A DNA stretch of 12,936 bases from an uncultured Clostridia bacterium (GTDB lineage: Bacteria; Bacillota; Clostridia; Oscillospirales; Ruminococcaceae). The translations under genes were made by a program, and so were the position numbers. The notes beneath the pieces are model-generated. The model was given only the letters and a program-made list of their open reading frames with translations. It did no database searches and was not told where the DNA came from. The DNA lies in contig CANPZQ010000045.1 of assembly GCA_947588775.1 (NCBI GenBank), forward strand, positions 1 to 12,936, in the 5' to 3' direction. This document shows positions 6,671-12,936 of the stretch, piece after piece; within the stretch, counting starts at the first letter, position 1, and each line of letters begins with the position of its first letter.

Positions 6671-7948
6671 TTATTTTTTGAACTTATAAACCCTTACCCC
6701 ATGCGCCGGCACGCTTGCAGAAACGGTTTTACCGTCAATCCTGCAATCCTCCGCGCCCCAAAGCTCGGTGCCGCCGTCGCGCGGGGCTTCGGGCAGCTCC
6801 GCCGCGATTTCGGCTGCGTCATCGTCCAAATTAAACAGCGCGAGCCGCACGCAGTCGCTGCCCTCCGAAAGCCAGACGGCCTCTTTTTCGGAACGCCGAA
6901 GCTGCTTTGCCCTGCCATCGCTTAACATCACTAAAATCTCAGTATTGGTCAATAATTTATAGTCCTTATTATCGAGCTGCGGGAGGTCGGTTCCAATCAT
7001 CAGCGGCGAGCGGCAGACGCACCAAAGGGTCATCATCGTCTTTAGTTCATCGTCGGTGAAATGGCTGACCCACTCGTGGCCGTGGCCCTTTCCGAGCTTT
7101 CCGATAGGCAGCATGTCGCAGTCCGGCCAGCACCCGGGGCGGGTGTGGTCCTGCCACTGCTCGCAACGCCAGAACATGTTTTTCAGCAAATTCCAGTTGT
7201 CCCAAAAATCGTCGGTTATGCGCCACATGTTCGCGTTTTCGGTGTAGTGGTATGCGTTTTCGACATGCGCCGGTCCCGGGGATAAGCTGAGCACAATCGG
7301 CCGCCCGCAATTGTCGATAGCACGGCGTAACATGCGGGTTTCAGCCCATCCCGAAAACCTGTTGACGGGGTACATCCACGAGTCGCAAATGTCGTCGCAC
7401 TTGATGAAATCAACGCCCCATTCGGCATACATATTGATAATTGAGTTATAATACATTTGCCCGTCGGCGTTATCCTTCACGCCGTACATGTCGGGGTTCC
7501 AGCCGCAGATTGAACCGGCGTCCGCGACATCGGAGGCGGTGGCGTTGCTTCCCAGAATTTTCAAGTGGCGGTGCGCCGCCATGCGTGGGATTCCGCGCAT
7601 GATATGGATACCGAACTTGAGTCCGAGGCCGTGGATATAGTCGGCGAGCGGTCCGAAGCCTTTGCCCCCGACCGAGCTCGGAAAGCGGACGGTTGACGGT
7701 TGCAGACGTGAGAATTCATCAATTTCGAAATCCTCGAACGGGATATACTGATAGGCGTCGCGGCGGGTTCCGGCGGCGTTTGAATACCACTGAATGTCGA
7801 CGACGACGTACTCGTAGCCGAATTTTTTGAGGTTTTTCGCCATGTATTCGGCGTTCGCGCGCACGTCCGCCTCGGTAACGGTCGTGTCGTAGTAGTCGTA
7901 GCTGTTCCAGCCCATCGGTGGGGTCGGTGCAAAAGCGTTTTTGTCCAT
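6671..7948 (-). CDS. GH27 family alpha-galactosidase
   Basis: This 425-residue glycoside hydrolase of clan GH-D should release terminal alpha-galactose from oligosaccharides or galactomannan fragments by a retaining mechanism. The N-terminal barrel begins with PPMGWNSYDYYDTTVTE (about 10-26), the GH27 hallmark. VVVDIQWY follows near 48-55. The catalytic nucleophile is Asp185 in DFIKCDDIC, and the likely acid/base is Asp247 in WRITDDFWDNW. A C-terminal beta-sandwich spans about 330-425. There is no signal peptide, so the enzyme is cytoplasmic and would act on imported sugars. The ATG follows AGGAGG by 6 bases. It is transcribed alone from the promoter at 8149-8176 and ends at a UUCG terminator. 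It diverges from the GH5 lipoprotein. Other clan GH-D activities (alpha-N-acetylgalactosaminidase, isomalto-dextranase) cannot be excluded. Confidence 0.9.
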   Translation of the reverse strand: MDKNAFAPTPPMGWNSYDYYDTTVTEADVRANAEYMAKNLKKFGYEYVVVDIQWYSNAAGTRRDAYQYIPFEDFEIDEFSRLQPSTVRFPSSVGGKGFGPLADYIHGLGLKFGIHIMRGIPRMAAHRHLKILGSNATASDVADAGSICGWNPDMYGVKDNADGQMYYNSIINMYAEWGVDFIKCDDICDSWMYPVNRFSGWAETRMLRRAIDNCGRPIVLSLSPGPAHVENAYHYTENANMWRITDDFWDNWNLLKNMFWRCEQWQDHTRPGCWPDCDMLPIGKLGKGHGHEWVSHFTDDELKTMMTLWCVCRSPLMIGTDLPQLDNKDYKLLTNTEILVMLSDGRAKQLRRSEKEAVWLSEGSDCVRLALFNLDDDAAEIAAELPEAPRDGGTELWGAEDCRIDGKTVSASVPAHGVRVYKFKK

Positions 7949-8040
7949 AATTATCCTCCTTGATTTTATTTTAGGTTAAATATTTTAAGGCGCGGGCGGC
8001 GGGATTGCACTGAATCCCGCGCGGCGGAAAAAGCTGCCTT

Positions 8041-8104
8041 CTGCGCCCCACCCGCCCGCCCCCAAAATTTCCCGCCATTCCCCCGCTTTTTCCGCCGCGC
8101 TCCC
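8041..8104 (+). repeat. Dispersed C-rich intergenic repeat, copy C (right half)
   Basis: Bases 8041-8071 match 12044-12074 of copy D at 29 of 31 positions. Bases 8081-8104 are identical to bases 1-24 of the window (copy A). The block therefore links copies A and D into one family. It lies inside the presumed GH27 leader, antisense to it. Confidence 0.75.
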
Positions 8105-8148
8105 TTTGCTGCCGCTATCAAAGCCCGGCGCAAAAATCATCTACATTT

Positions 8149-8176
8149 ATTATAGCCGAAATCGGGGAAATGTCAA
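8149..8176 (-). promoter_or_regulatory. Sigma-A promoter of the GH27 gene
   Basis: On the minus strand a perfect TTGACA (8176-8171) is followed after 16 bases by a perfect TATAAT (8154-8149). Transcription would start near 8142, giving a leader of about 190 bases before the GH27 ATG. The -35 and the first spacer bases (TTGACATTTCCCCGA) are identical to those of the tRNA-Leu promoter at 11698-11726. Confidence 0.8.
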
Positions 8177-8229
8177 TATGAACAACACAGCCGAAAATTC
8201 CCCCGTTCAAAATTTCCCTAAAAAACGTA

Positions 8230-8258
8230 TTGCATTCCCCGGCATTCTGATGTATAAT
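8230..8258 (+). promoter_or_regulatory. Sigma-A promoter of the GH5 lipoprotein gene
   Basis: TTGCAT (8230-8235) is separated by 17 bases from a perfect TATAAT (8253-8258). The start would be near 8265, about 26 bases before the ATG, leaving room for GGAGGGG at 8279-8285. Confidence 0.8.
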
Positions 8259-8290
8259 ACCATCAAAATTGACCTTTCGGAGGGGATTTT

Positions 8291-9442
8291 ATGTCAAAAG
8301 CGGAATACATCAGAATTCTTGTTGTCCTGATTTCGGCGGCGGTCTTTCTCGTTTCCTGCGGGGCGGATAAGGCCCGAAAAAGCCTGTCCTCCGGCGACGG
8401 CGCGGCGGTCGGAATTTTCGATGCCGAAAGCGCGTCGGCAAGAGTGACCGTTTCCGGCTCGGAATTCACGGTCGGCGGCAGGGAAATTTTCTTCAGCGGC
8501 ATGAACGCGCCGTGGCAGAACTGGAACGACTTCAACGGCGGCATGGACGAGGACTTCTGGGAGGCCGAATTCAAGCGGTTTGCCGACGACCACATCAACT
8601 GCGTGCGAATCTGGGTGAACTGCGACGGCGAGAGCATCGTCGACCTCAACTCCGACGGCAGTATCGCCTCCGTCAATGAAAAGCACTGGGAGGATTTGGA
8701 GAAGCTCTTTGACATCGCTAAAAAATACAAGGTCTACGTCATGCCGACGCTGCTGTCCTTCGACCACTTCAAGAACGCGAGCGGGCCGGTATGGCGGGCG
8801 ATGATTCAAAGCCGCGAAAACTGCGACGAATATGCCGAAAAATATGTCAAAGAATTCTGCAAGCGGTTTAACGATAACGAGTATGTTTTCTCAATCGATC
8901 TGATGAATGAGCCGGACTGGGTTTTTGAAAATGAGGAATGCGGGCGGCTGCCGTGGGAGGATATTTGCTACCTCTTCGCGAAGTGCGCGGCGACTATCCA
9001 CGAAAACAGCGACATGCTCGTTACGGTCGGAATGGGAATCGTCAAGTACAATTCCGACGACTACGAGGGCGACAAGGTTTCTGACGAATATTTGCAGTCA
9101 TTATATGACGACCCCGGCGCGTATCTCGACTTCTACAGCACGCACTATTACAATTGGCAGCGGCCATGGTTCCAAACGCCCGTCGGCATGACCCCGGAGG
9201 AATTCAAGCTTCACACCGACAAGCCCTGCATGATTGGCGAAACCCATAACGACGACGCAGACGAAATCGGAATGTCGCTCACCGAAAAATATAAGGACCT
9301 TTACGACCACGGCTGGAGCGGGATTTTGGTTTGGAGCCAAACCGACGGAAGCGAGGAGTCATGGTACCGCTACGACCTCACGAAAGAGGCCACCAACGCG
9401 ATGTACGACTACGCGCCCGAGAAGATTTATCCGCTTGACTGA
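8291..9442 (+). CDS. GH5-type glycoside hydrolase, surface lipoprotein (mannanase/cellulase-like)
   Basis: This 383-residue protein has a lipoprotein signal: a hydrophobic helix (about 8-20) ending in LVSC, with Cys23 as the lipidation site, so it should be anchored outside the membrane. After a Ser/Asp-rich linker, the TIM barrel (about 55-383) carries GH5 signatures: FFSGMNAPWQNW, the conserved Arg106 in VRIWVN, LMNEPDW with acid/base Glu207, HYYNWQ near 285-290, and MIGETHND with nucleophile Glu317. The fold suggests an endo-beta-glycanase or mannanase. The paired alpha-galactosidase would suit galactomannan, but this substrate is my inference. The start follows GGAGGGG by 5 bases and has its own promoter at 8230-8258. 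The GH31 gene begins 85 bases downstream from a separate promoter. I see no carbohydrate-binding module and no terminator directly after the stop. Confidence 0.87.
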   Translation: MSKAEYIRILVVLISAAVFLVSCGADKARKSLSSGDGAAVGIFDAESASARVTVSGSEFTVGGREIFFSGMNAPWQNWNDFNGGMDEDFWEAEFKRFADDHINCVRIWVNCDGESIVDLNSDGSIASVNEKHWEDLEKLFDIAKKYKVYVMPTLLSFDHFKNASGPVWRAMIQSRENCDEYAEKYVKEFCKRFNDNEYVFSIDLMNEPDWVFENEECGRLPWEDICYLFAKCAATIHENSDMLVTVGMGIVKYNSDDYEGDKVSDEYLQSLYDDPGAYLDFYSTHYYNWQRPWFQTPVGMTPEEFKLHTDKPCMIGETHNDDADEIGMSLTEKYKDLYDHGWSGILVWSQTDGSEESWYRYDLTKEATNAMYDYAPEKIYPLD

Positions 9443-9452
9443 CGCTTCGGGA

Positions 9453-9481
9453 TTGAATTTTCGCGGCGAATGAGTTATAAT
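9453..9481 (+). promoter_or_regulatory. Sigma-A promoter of the GH31 gene
   Basis: TTGAAT (9453-9458) is separated by 17 bases from a perfect TATAAT (9476-9481), between the GH5 stop and the GH31 start. The leader is about 40 bases. GH31 can therefore be made independently of GH5, though readthrough from GH5 is also possible because no terminator separates them. Confidence 0.75.
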
Positions 9482-9527
9482 ATTTAATTAAAGCAGGCGG
9501 CTCTGCCGTCAGAAAAAGGAGGCAGCT

Positions 9528-11492
9528 ATGAGCATCATCGAAATCAGAAACGGCGGGATTTTCTTTACGACCCGCGACGAAAACATCTTTGTGGAGCCCT
9601 ACGGCGACGGATGCGCGAGGGTTCGCGCCTCGCGGAACACCCGTATTTCCGACGAAAAATGGACGCTTCTCGACCCCGAGCCCTCGAACGCGGAGGTGCT
9701 TTTGGAGGGCGATACCGGAATCCTCAGAAACGGCAAGCTCACCGTCCGGGTTATGAAGTCATGGTCGGGTGCAAGGCTCGAATTCCAGAGAAACGGCGCG
9801 ACCGTCCTTGCGACCCACGAGGAGGCCGACCCGATAACGCGCTACCAACACATCAACGGCGAAAACTACCGAATCCGCGTGAATTTCGACGCGCGCGACG
9901 AGCACATCTACGGCCTCGGGCAGGAGCAGCAAGGATTTTTCGACCGCAAGGGCTGCACCTACGACGTCGCGAACTGGAACACGAAATCGACGCTTCCGGT
10001 GATTTATTCTTCACTCGGTTATGGATTTTTATGGAACAATCCTTCGCCCGGGCGGGTCGAATTCGGCCTGAACCACACCGTCTGGACGGCGGAAAACTGT
10101 AAGCAGGCTGATTATCTTGTTTTCGTCGGGGATACCCCCGCCGAGGTGCTGAACCGCTATTGCCGGCTGACCGGTTTCGCCCCGAAAATGCCGCAGTGGG
10201 CGGCGGGCTTCTGGCAGTCGAAATGCCGCTACGAGTCGCAGGAAGAGCTTTTGGAGGTCGCGCGGGAGTATCATGAGCGCGGCATTCCCCTCGACGCAAT
10301 CGTCATCGACTTCTTCCACTGGACGGAGCAGGGAAATTGCGACTTCGACCCGAAATATTGGCCCGACCCGAAGAAAATGGTTAGTGAACTCAAAGAAATG
10401 GGTATACGCCCGGTGGTATCCTACTGGCCGACCGTCAACCCGAAAAGCCGCAACTGGCGAGAGATGAATGAGCGGAATATGCTGCTTCGCACCGAGAACG
10501 GACAGTACCCGACCTTCGATTTTTGGGGGAGCAATACATATGCGGATATGTCAAATCCCGAAACGCGGGAGTTCGTCTGGCAGCAAATCCGCAAAACCTA
10601 TATAGACTGCGGAATTAGGACATTCTGGCTTGACGAGGCGGAGCCGGAAATTCACCCGCAGCAATGGGAAAACATCAAAACTCACGCCGGAAATATGGCG
10701 GAAGCCGGGCTCCTATATCCTTACTATTATGCCAAATGCTTCCACGACGGATTGAAGTCCGAAGGCGAGGACGAGGTAGTGCTCCTGACGCGCGCGGCAT
10801 ACCCCGGTTCCCAAAAATTCGGAGCGTTGGTATGGAATGGCGACATAGGGTCCGACTTTAATCAACTTAAATACAGTGTTGTGTCGGGCCTGTCGATGGC
10901 GATGTGCGGAATCCCCTGGTGGAACAGCGATATAGGCGGATTTTTCAACGGCGACACCGAAAGCGATTATTTCCGTGAACTAATTGTAAGGTGGTTCCAG
11001 TTCGGACTTTTCTGCCCGGTAATGCGCCTTCACGGCACGCGGCTGAAGCAATCCTACTACAAAGATAAATACCCCGGTATAGTATGCGACGGCGGCGGCT
11101 TCAACGAAATCTGGCACTTCGGCGAGCGCGACTATGAGATAATCAAAGAAATTATCAACTTGCGTTACCGTCTTAAGCCGTATATCCTGAAATGCGCCGA
11201 GCGAACCGCCGAAACCGGCGAGCCGATTATGCGCCCAATGTTCTTCGATTTCCCCGCCGACGAGCGGTGCTACGCCCTCAGCGACCAGTACATGTTCGGC
11301 CCCGACATTCTCTTCGCGCCGATTCTTGAGCAGGGACAAACCGAGCGCGAGGTCTACCTCCCCGCCGGCAAATGGCTCCGCACGACCGACAAAACGCCCG
11401 TCGACGGCGGGAAAACGGTCAGCTGCCGCGCGGAAATCGGGGAGTTTATCGCGTTTGTCAGGGACGGGGCGGGGGTTTTGGGTGCGTTTTGA
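9528..11492 (+). CDS. GH31 family alpha-glycosidase (alpha-xylosidase or alpha-glucosidase)
   Basis: This 654-residue retaining alpha-glycosidase has no signal peptide and is probably cytoplasmic. An N-terminal beta-sandwich (about 1-215) ends with EHIYGLGQEQQGFFDRKG, a GH31 landmark. The catalytic barrel includes GFWQSKCRYESQEELLEVA (about 227-245), IVIDFFHW, and the nucleophile Asp369 in FWLDEAEPE. The likely acid/base is Asp439 in VWNGDIGSDF. GIPWWNSDIGGF and the MRLHGTR loop follow, then a beta-sandwich C-terminus (PAGKWLRTTD). The WLDEAEPE form resembles alpha-xylosidase-like members more than classic maltases, so xyloglucan oligosaccharides are possible. I cannot settle the substrate from sequence. 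The start follows AGGAGG by 5 bases. It has its own promoter and a strong terminator, and sits last in the glycosidase block. Confidence 0.9.
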   Translation: MSIIEIRNGGIFFTTRDENIFVEPYGDGCARVRASRNTRISDEKWTLLDPEPSNAEVLLEGDTGILRNGKLTVRVMKSWSGARLEFQRNGATVLATHEEADPITRYQHINGENYRIRVNFDARDEHIYGLGQEQQGFFDRKGCTYDVANWNTKSTLPVIYSSLGYGFLWNNPSPGRVEFGLNHTVWTAENCKQADYLVFVGDTPAEVLNRYCRLTGFAPKMPQWAAGFWQSKCRYESQEELLEVAREYHERGIPLDAIVIDFFHWTEQGNCDFDPKYWPDPKKMVSELKEMGIRPVVSYWPTVNPKSRNWREMNERNMLLRTENGQYPTFDFWGSNTYADMSNPETREFVWQQIRKTYIDCGIRTFWLDEAEPEIHPQQWENIKTHAGNMAEAGLLYPYYYAKCFHDGLKSEGEDEVVLLTRAAYPGSQKFGALVWNGDIGSDFNQLKYSVVSGLSMAMCGIPWWNSDIGGFFNGDTESDYFRELIVRWFQFGLFCPVMRLHGTRLKQSYYKDKYPGIVCDGGGFNEIWHFGERDYEIIKEIINLRYRLKPYILKCAERTAETGEPIMRPMFFDFPADERCYALSDQYMFGPDILFAPILEQGQTEREVYLPAGKWLRTTDKTPVDGGKTVSCRAEIGEFIAFVRDGAGVLGAF

Positions 11493-11505
11493 TGGCTTGA
11501 AAAAT

Positions 11506-11544
11506 AAATTTCTGCCTCGGCTTGGTGGGTCGGGGCAGAAATTT
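11506..11544 (+). terminator. Intrinsic terminator of the GH31 gene
   Basis: AAATTTCTGCCTCG (11506-11519) pairs with CGGGGCAGAAATTT (11531-11544), 14 bp with one wobble and an 11-base loop, beginning 14 bases after the stop codon. T-rich sequence lies on both sides, so it may also back up termination of the convergent tRNA gene. Confidence 0.82.
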
Positions 11545-11547
11545 TTG

Positions 11548-11592
11548 AAAAAAGAATCCGAACGTGTCGCCTATCGGGAACAGGTTCGGATT
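11548..11592 (-). terminator. Intrinsic terminator of tRNA-Leu
   Basis: AATCCGAAC (11555-11563) and GTTCGGATT (11584-11592) form a perfect 9-bp stem. On the minus strand it is followed by CTTTTTTC. It begins 8 bases after the encoded CCA end. Confidence 0.82.
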
Positions 11593-11600
11593 GCTGATAT

Positions 11601-11687
11601 TGGTGCCGGAAGCGGGGGTCGAACCCGCACGGTATCTCTACCACCGGATTTTGAGTCCGGCACGTCTGCCAATTCCATCATTCCGGC
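11601..11687 (-). tRNA. tRNA-Leu (anticodon CAA)
   Basis: This 87-base tRNA reads UUG codons. The acceptor stem GCCGGAA pairs with TTCCGGC, followed by discriminator A and an encoded CCA (11603-11601). The anticodon stem CCGGA/TCCGG encloses loop CTCAAAA, giving anticodon CAA. The T arm GCGGGTTCGACCCCCGC and a long class II variable arm around GGTAGAGATACC are present, as required for leucine. It is a single gene, with promoter 11 bases upstream and terminator directly downstream. Confidence 0.96.
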
Positions 11688-11697
11688 GAGTATGGTT

Positions 11698-11726
11698 ATT
11701 ATAGCAAATTGTCGGGGAAATGTCAA
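11698..11726 (-). promoter_or_regulatory. Sigma-A promoter of tRNA-Leu
   Basis: A perfect TTGACA (11726-11721) and perfect TATAAT (11703-11698) are separated by 17 bases on the minus strand, the strongest promoter in the window and appropriate for a stable RNA. Its -10 lies 11 bases from the tRNA 5' end. Confidence 0.9.
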
Positions 11727-11777
11727 GGGGTGGGAGGGGGTTTTTGTGCGGGGGGATTTTGGAGTGGGCGTGAAGCC

Positions 11778-11856
11778 GCGGCGAATGGGGCGGGGTGGGA
11801 GGGTGGGTGGCGGGCAGGAAGCCATGGCGGCCGCAGAAATCAGCCCCATTCGCCGC
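11778..11856. repeat. 14-bp inverted repeat with 51-base G-rich spacer
   Basis: GCGGCGAATGGGGC (11778-11791) is the exact reverse complement of 11843-11856. The spacer includes GGGTGGGTGGCGGG, which has G-quadruplex potential. It could be a cruciform-forming element or the ends of a small repeat unit; no coding content lies inside. Confidence 0.6.
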
Positions 11857-11966
11857 AGCGGCGGGTTAGTACAAAGCCAAAACAGGGGCAGATACTTCGA
11901 CAAAAGCCGAAAAATATTGCACGCCACGCTAAATGCACTTCTATCTCTCTACCCAAAAGCCTAATC

Positions 11967-12110
11967 CTCACCCACCCCCGCTCGGCCTGCGGCCTCGGAG
12001 GGTGGGATTCGGCTCAGGCGGGGCGCGGGGACTACGCTGGTTCCTGCGTCCCACCCGCCCGCCCCCGAAATTTCGCGGCTATCTCCGCTCCGTCCCCGCG
12101 CCCCCTCTCT
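11967..12110 (+). repeat. Dispersed C-rich intergenic repeat, copy D
   Basis: This is the fullest plus-strand copy. It matches copy B end to end, including exact blocks of 17 bases (12022-12038) and 25 bases (12085-12109). Its centre (12044-12074) matches copy C at 29 of 31 bases. A small hairpin GGCC-TGC-GGCC (11984-11994) occupies the place of the stem-loop in copy B. Confidence 0.8.
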
Positions 12111-12156
12111 GCCCAAGCTTTCATCTAAACCATTCCAACCCCATAACCCCGCGCCA

Positions 12157-12840
12157 CTACCTCATCCCCTCTGAAAGCTTGTCAATCGCGCGCTTCTCTA
12201 TCCTTGAAACATAGCTTCGCGAAATTTTAAGGAGTTTAGCGACCTCTCTCTGCGTGAGCGGCGGTGAGCCCGAGAGGCCGTAGCGCAGCGCGATAATTCG
12301 GCGTTCGCGCCCGTCCAGAAGCACCGCGATTTTTTCGCGGAGCAGCTCGGAACTGATTCGCAAATCCACCTCCTCCGGCAGGTTTACGTCGTCCGCGAGA
12401 ATGTCCCCGAGCGTCAGCTGGTTGCCGTCCTTGTCGACGTCAATCTGCTCGCTCAGCCGAACGTCCCCGGCGGTTTTCTTCATTGCACGAAAGTGCATGA
12501 GGATTTCGTTTTCAATACACCTCGACCCGTATGCGGCGAAGCGGTTTCCCTTGTCGGGGTCGTAGGTCATGACGGCCTTGATGAGGCCGACGGTGCCGAT
12601 GGAAATCAGCTCCTCGGGGTCCTCGCCGGAGGCGTAGTATTTTTTTACGATGTGCGCGACGAGCCGCAGGTTGTGGAGAATCAGCCTATCCTTCGCCGCG
12701 CGGTCGCCATCGCGGAGTTTTCGGAAGAGTTCGAGCTCCTCTTTCGGCGGAAGGGGCTTCGGGAACGAGCTTTTTTCTCCGACATGCAACGCGAACCACA
12801 GCGCGCCGCTCACCAAAATGTCAATAAGCTTTTTTAACAT
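12157..12840 (-). CDS. sigK: RNA polymerase sporulation sigma factor SigK
   Basis: This 227-residue sigma-70 family protein matches the sigma-K pattern: a hydrophobic pro-sequence (about 1-22, LIDILVSGALWFALHV), then FPKPLPPKEELELF, region 2 with LRLVAHIVKKYYASGEDPEELISIGTVGLIKAV and CIENEILMHFRAMKK (about 58-122), and region 4 with LTQREVAKLLKISRSYVSRIEKRAI (about 195-219). Sigma-K directs late mother-cell genes, coat and lysis functions, during sporulation, after the pro-sequence is removed at the forespore membrane. The gene is continuous, so no skin-type insertion interrupts it here. The ATG at 12838-12840 follows GAGGTG by 5 bases; an upstream TTG at 12858 would place that site inside the gene. 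I cannot recognise a sigma-E-type promoter upstream. SigE is the main alternative paralogue, but the ends fit SigK better. Confidence 0.9.
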   Translation of the reverse strand: MLKKLIDILVSGALWFALHVGEKSSFPKPLPPKEELELFRKLRDGDRAAKDRLILHNLRLVAHIVKKYYASGEDPEELISIGTVGLIKAVMTYDPDKGNRFAAYGSRCIENEILMHFRAMKKTAGDVRLSEQIDVDKDGNQLTLGDILADDVNLPEEVDLRISSELLREKIAVLLDGRERRIIALRYGLSGSPPLTQREVAKLLKISRSYVSRIEKRAIDKLSEGMR

Positions 12841-12876
12841 AAAATCACCTCTCCTCAAAAGATATTCGCCTGCGGC

Positions 12877-12905
12877 TTGACTTAATAACCGGGGTGGGGT
12901 ATAAT
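12877..12905 (+). promoter_or_regulatory. Sigma-A promoter reading out of the window
   Basis: TTGACT (12877-12882) is followed after 17 bases by a perfect TATAAT (12900-12905). It diverges from sigK and points to an unseen gene beyond 12936. The predicted start near 12912 falls in the G-rich tract. Confidence 0.75.
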
Positions 12906-12907
12906 GT

Positions 12908-12934
12908 GGGGGGAAGGGGAAGGGGAAGGGGGAG
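12908..12934 (+). repeat. (GGGGAA) tandem tract with G-quadruplex potential
   Basis: Four G-tracts of 4-6 bases are separated by AA: 12908-12913, 12916-12919, 12922-12925 and 12928-12932. It lies at the start of the transcript from the promoter at 12877-12905. It could fold as an RNA or DNA G-quadruplex, or act as a ribosome-binding-like purine tract. It runs up to the window edge. Confidence 0.65.
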
Positions 12935-12936
12935 CG

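Larger units (their letters stand above)
7949..8290. other. Divergent GH27/GH5 intergenic region
   Basis: This 342-base gap holds the GH27 ribosome binding site, a GC-rich hairpin, repeat copy C, the minus-strand GH27 promoter (8149-8176) and the plus-strand GH5 promoter (8230-8258). The hairpin is GCGGGATT (7999-8006)/AATCCCGC (8013-8020), a perfect 8-bp stem. The two promoters leave about 50 bases between their -35 elements, where a shared regulator could bind, though I see no clear operator palindrome. No credible coding sequence is present. Confidence 0.75.
11727..12156. other. Gene-free region between tRNA-Leu and sigK
   Basis: These 430 bases carry no credible gene. Reading frames that cross them are Pro/Arg/Gly-rich artefacts. 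Contents are a G-rich strip (11727-11821), a 14-bp inverted repeat (11778-11856), an unremarkable AT-richer stretch (11870-11966) and repeat copy D (11967-12110). No obvious terminator follows the sigK stop codon at 12157-12159. Confidence 0.75.

Noticed and set aside
11326..11964. 212-codon plus-strand reading frame
   Set aside because: It runs through the end of GH31, two terminators and the antisense strand of tRNA-Leu, so it cannot be a real protein gene.
12841..12936. Sigma-E-type promoter upstream of sigK
   Set aside because: No pair of elements resembling the sigma-E -35 and -10 occurs at correct spacing on the minus strand.
1..12936. CRISPR array, insertion sequence, integrase or defence island
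   Set aside because: No regularly spaced repeats, transposase or recombinase motifs, or clusters of unknown genes are present.

Overview
The window looks like chromosomal DNA of a spore-forming, moderately GC-rich member of the Clostridia. This rests on an apparently intact sigma-K gene, a cUUCGg-capped terminator, strong AGGAGG-type ribosome binding sites and consensus sigma-A promoters. An affiliation with gut Oscillospirales-type bacteria is my inference. No phage, plasmid, IS or CRISPR signature is visible.

Layout. Bases 43-1771 (minus) hold a two-gene unit: a divergent LytR-CpsA-Psr-like membrane protein followed 4 bases later by a TatD-family metal hydrolase. Bases 1846-2406 (minus) encode an orphan SLOG/DUF1273 protein with its own promoter. 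It diverges from alanine racemase (2505-3662, plus), which converges on a biotin-protein ligase without a DNA-binding domain (3707-4423, minus). A GC-rich repeat fills the gap to guaB (IMP dehydrogenase, 4763-6238, minus), which has a near-perfect promoter and a 12-bp terminator hairpin. Bases 6335-6620 are gene-free, relatively AT-rich and highly foldable, and probably encode a structured noncoding RNA on the plus strand. A carbohydrate block follows: a cytoplasmic GH27 alpha-galactosidase (minus), a divergent GH5 lipoprotein (plus) and a cytoplasmic GH31 alpha-glycosidase (plus), each with a recognisable promoter of its own. A tRNA-Leu(CAA) gene (11601-11687, minus) with promoter and terminator comes next. 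After a second repeat-rich gap, sigK lies at 12157-12840 (minus), and a divergent promoter at 12877-12905 fires out of the window into a (GGGGAA)-rich leader.

How the genes work together. Most are housekeeping: cell wall precursor (alr), envelope (LCP-like), biotinylation (birA), GTP synthesis (guaB), translation (tRNA-Leu) and sporulation (sigK). The three glycosidases plausibly cooperate. The surface lipoprotein would cut a beta-linked polysaccharide outside the cell, and the two cytoplasmic enzymes would remove alpha-linked galactose and xylose or glucose from imported fragments. No transporter or regulator for them lies in the window.

The most notable non-coding content is the candidate structured RNA near 6370-6570 and a family of C-rich intergenic repeats with members at 1-33, 4467-4614, 8041-8104 and 11967-12110. 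I did not find a convincing new multi-gene system.
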